Origin: Acidobacteriota bacterium
Lineage (GTDB): Bacteria; Acidobacteriota; UBA4820; DSQY01
Assembly: GCA_022759065.1 (NCBI GenBank)
Contig: JAEMPZ010000156.1
Coordinates: forward strand, 1 to 14,791
Length of the DNA stretch: 14,791 nt
Reading direction: 5' to 3'
Of this stretch, positions 13,440-14,791 are shown piece after piece (position 1 is the first letter of the stretch; each line of letters starts with the position of its first letter). The notes beneath the pieces were generated by a model, which searched no databases, was not told where the DNA came from, and worked only from the letters and a program-made list of their open reading frames with translations. The position numbers and the translations under genes are program-made.

Positions 13440-14685
13440 TTTTCAGGAGTTTCTCGGCGGTACGGCGCCTTGTTCGAAGTGTCAGGACAGCCCACGCCGC
13501 TTGCACGTACTCCTCCCTCTGCTCCGAATACCTGACGGCCCAGAAACCGGCCGGCACGGCCGCGATGCCTATGGCAACGGCCGCCGGGACGCCGAGCGCC
13601 TGGGCGGCGAGCCCAAGCTGCAGAAGGTAGCATGAGGGGTAGAGCACGAGGCCGGCGTAGAGTTTATAGGTGGATGACGTGTCCTCGCTTTTTGCCAGGA
13701 GTTTGGCGGCAATTCCGGTCAACGTGTATGGAATAACGTGAAATAGCCAGCCGTAGAAAGCCGGCGCCATGCCCAAAACCAACGCCACGAATCCCTTTGC
13801 AGCGTTGTTGAACGCCTTGAACCCGGATGCGTCCATCGCCAGGTCCTCATCCCTCAGCCCGAGGGCTTTGAGGATGGCCATGTATCGCCTGGCAGCCTTG
13901 AGCAGTCTTGTCATTTCAACCGGGTGGTCAAATCTCGCGCCGTAAAACCGTTCCAGCAATGCGCGCCGGTCGCAAGGCTCCTCGCCGCCTGTTTTGGCGG
14001 CATCCAGCTCATTAATGGCCAATCTCCTTAGCGTCTCGACAATGTCCAGGTCAAGCCATCTTTCCGCGTTCACGGTCACGCCCGCGAGCGCCTCCGCTAT
14101 CCTTGCGGTCAGGACCCTGACAGCCTCGGGATTCTCGCCGTCGCCCCACGGGAGGTCCTGGTAAGTTACCGGAGGCCCGGCTATGACAAGGGCCTCCGAA
14201 CGGAAGATGGCGCGGGCGCTGTATATCAGCCCAACGGGAACGACGGTCACGCGCACGCCGTGCGCCCACGCCAGCCCGGTTATGCGCGCCGCGCCCGTGC
14301 GCAAAGGCTGGACCCTCGGCTCGTTGTGGCTAACGCCTTCCGGGAAGAGCGCCACCACGTCCCCGGCCAAGAGAGCGTGGACGCAGGCATCGAAGGTCGC
14401 CTGGTTTCGCTCAATGTCAACGGGGCCGTCTTTTCTGCGCGTCACCGGCAGAGCCCGCGCCGCCTTTAGAAATGGGGCCACGAAGGGATGCTTGAAGAGC
14501 GATGCCTTTGCAAGAAAACGAGGACGGCGCGGCAGATGGACATAGAGAAGCAGCGGATCCAAAAGGCCGTTGACGTGGTTGGCGACGATGAGGAGCGGCC
14601 CTTTTCCCTCCAGATTCTCAAGCCCCGTGGTTCTGACCTTGCGAAAATAGATAAGACGAAGAAGCCACAAAAAAAACTTGAGCAC
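13387..14685 (-). CDS. LPLAT-family acyltransferase (GPAT/PlsC-like)
   Basis: A 432-aa membrane-associated acyltransferase of the lysophospholipid/glycerol-3-phosphate acyltransferase superfamily. Motif I is ANHVNGLLDP, with catalytic His37 and Asp43 five residues apart, as in the Sct1/Gpt2-like branch, rather than the HX4D of PlsC. Motif III is FPEGVSHNEPRVQPLRTGAA (114-133) and motif IV is VVPVGLIY (148-155). The C-terminal part has hydrophobic segments (about 299-321, 342-363 and 366-385), typical of the longer members of this branch. It moves an acyl chain from acyl-ACP or acyl-CoA to a glycerol-based or other lipid acceptor; the acceptor is unknown. Start is GTG at 14685, 5 nt after GGAGG (14695-14691). 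An ATG overlapping it by two bases is out of frame. It converges on the PATAN gene and could use products of the KS operon, by proximity only. Confidence 0.9.
   Translation of the reverse strand: MLKFFLWLLRLIYFRKVRTTGLENLEGKGPLLIVANHVNGLLDPLLLYVHLPRRPRFLAKASLFKHPFVAPFLKAARALPVTRRKDGPVDIERNQATFDACVHALLAGDVVALFPEGVSHNEPRVQPLRTGAARITGLAWAHGVRVTVVPVGLIYSARAIFRSEALVIAGPPVTYQDLPWGDGENPEAVRVLTARIAEALAGVTVNAERWLDLDIVETLRRLAINELDAAKTGGEEPCDRRALLERFYGARFDHPVEMTRLLKAARRYMAILKALGLRDEDLAMDASGFKAFNNAAKGFVALVLGMAPAFYGWLFHVIPYTLTGIAAKLLAKSEDTSSTYKLYAGLVLYPSCYLLQLGLAAQALGVPAAVAIGIAAVPAGFWAVRYSEQREEYVQAAWAVLTLRTRRRTAEKLLKIREEVKEALRPLLYIYR
13405..13426 (+). terminator. Possible intrinsic terminator between convergent genes
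   Basis: AAGGGGGCG (13405-13413) can pair with CGCCTCTTT (13417-13425) around an AAG loop, with two G-T pairs, and ends in TTTT (13423-13426). It lies inside the 3' end of the convergent acyltransferase gene and just after the restored PATAN stop at 13380. It would end the plus-strand operon. Confidence 0.35.
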
Positions 14686-14690
14686 ATTAT

Positions 14691-14695
14691 CCTCC
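14691..14695 (-). promoter_or_regulatory. Ribosome binding site deciding the acyltransferase start
   Basis: On the minus strand GGAGG (14695-14691) lies 5 nt before the in-frame GTG at 14685. The ATG that overlaps this GTG opens a different frame without homology. Confidence 0.65.
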
Positions 14696-14717
14696 CGCGA
14701 GCCACCCGGACGCTAAG

Positions 14718-14747
14718 ATTATATCTCTCCACTGCCGTCCAAAACAA
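14718..14747 (-). promoter_or_regulatory. Promoter of the acyltransferase gene
   Basis: On the minus strand a perfect TATAAT (14723-14718) is preceded, after an 18-bp spacer, by TTGTTT (14747-14742, 3/6). The predicted start is near 14711, giving a leader of about 25 nt that contains the GGAGG site. Confidence 0.6.
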
Positions 14748-14791
14748 TTTTCCCGGCGATGCTTACTGTAGCAATGACGGGACTTTGAGGG

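Overview
This is a GC-rich, gene-dense bacterial chromosomal window from a Gram-negative-type organism. That is suggested by an MsbA-like lipid flippase/ABC exporter, a signal-peptide-bearing membrane TPR protein and a GspG-like segment. The mix of a PATAN/DUF4388 protein, a DUF1844 protein, many TPRs, biosynthetic arginine decarboxylase and heptameric intergenic repeats fits deltaproteobacterial, acidobacterial or related uncultured lineages. The sequence alone does not fix the phylum. No transposase, integrase, phage gene or CRISPR array was seen.

Layout. Positions 1-55 hold the 3' part of a tRNA-Arg(ACG) cut by the window edge. Positions 56-444 have no gene but are rich in structure: an array of hairpin units each introduced by (T/G)CGCT (57-197), further hairpins (235-299) and two inverted blocks of 7-bp repeats (310-382). 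speA (arginine decarboxylase) lies on the minus strand and is divergent from a tightly packed plus-strand operon (2505-7780). That operon encodes an ApeP/FabZ-like hotdog dehydratase, an active-type FabF-like ketosynthase, a ketosynthase-like partner that has lost every catalytic residue (chain-length-factor-like), PgeF (YfiH/laccase-domain), a nine- to ten-repeat TPR protein and AcpS. Genes overlap by 4-13 bp or abut.

A second plus-strand unit starts from its own promoter at about 7808. It encodes an MsbA-like ABC exporter, a DUF1844 protein, a membrane TPR/zinc-ribbon protein and a PATAN (DUF4388) protein with a membrane anchor and a GspG-like C-terminus. The last of these carries an apparent +1 frameshift near 13236. 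A minus-strand LPLAT-family acyltransferase (13387-14685) converges on it and has its own TATAAT promoter near the right edge.

How the genes may work together. Hotdog, KS, CLF-like KS and AcpS form the core of a type II fatty-acid/polyene-like synthase with the enzyme that activates its carrier protein, but no acyl carrier protein, ketoreductase or adenylating enzyme is in the window. A nearby lipid flippase and an acyltransferase could handle the product. This link is inferred from proximity. The most interesting items are this reduced synthase operon, the hairpin array beside the tRNA, the heptamer repeats (including one that forms the end of acpS), and the frameshifted PATAN-GspG fusion.
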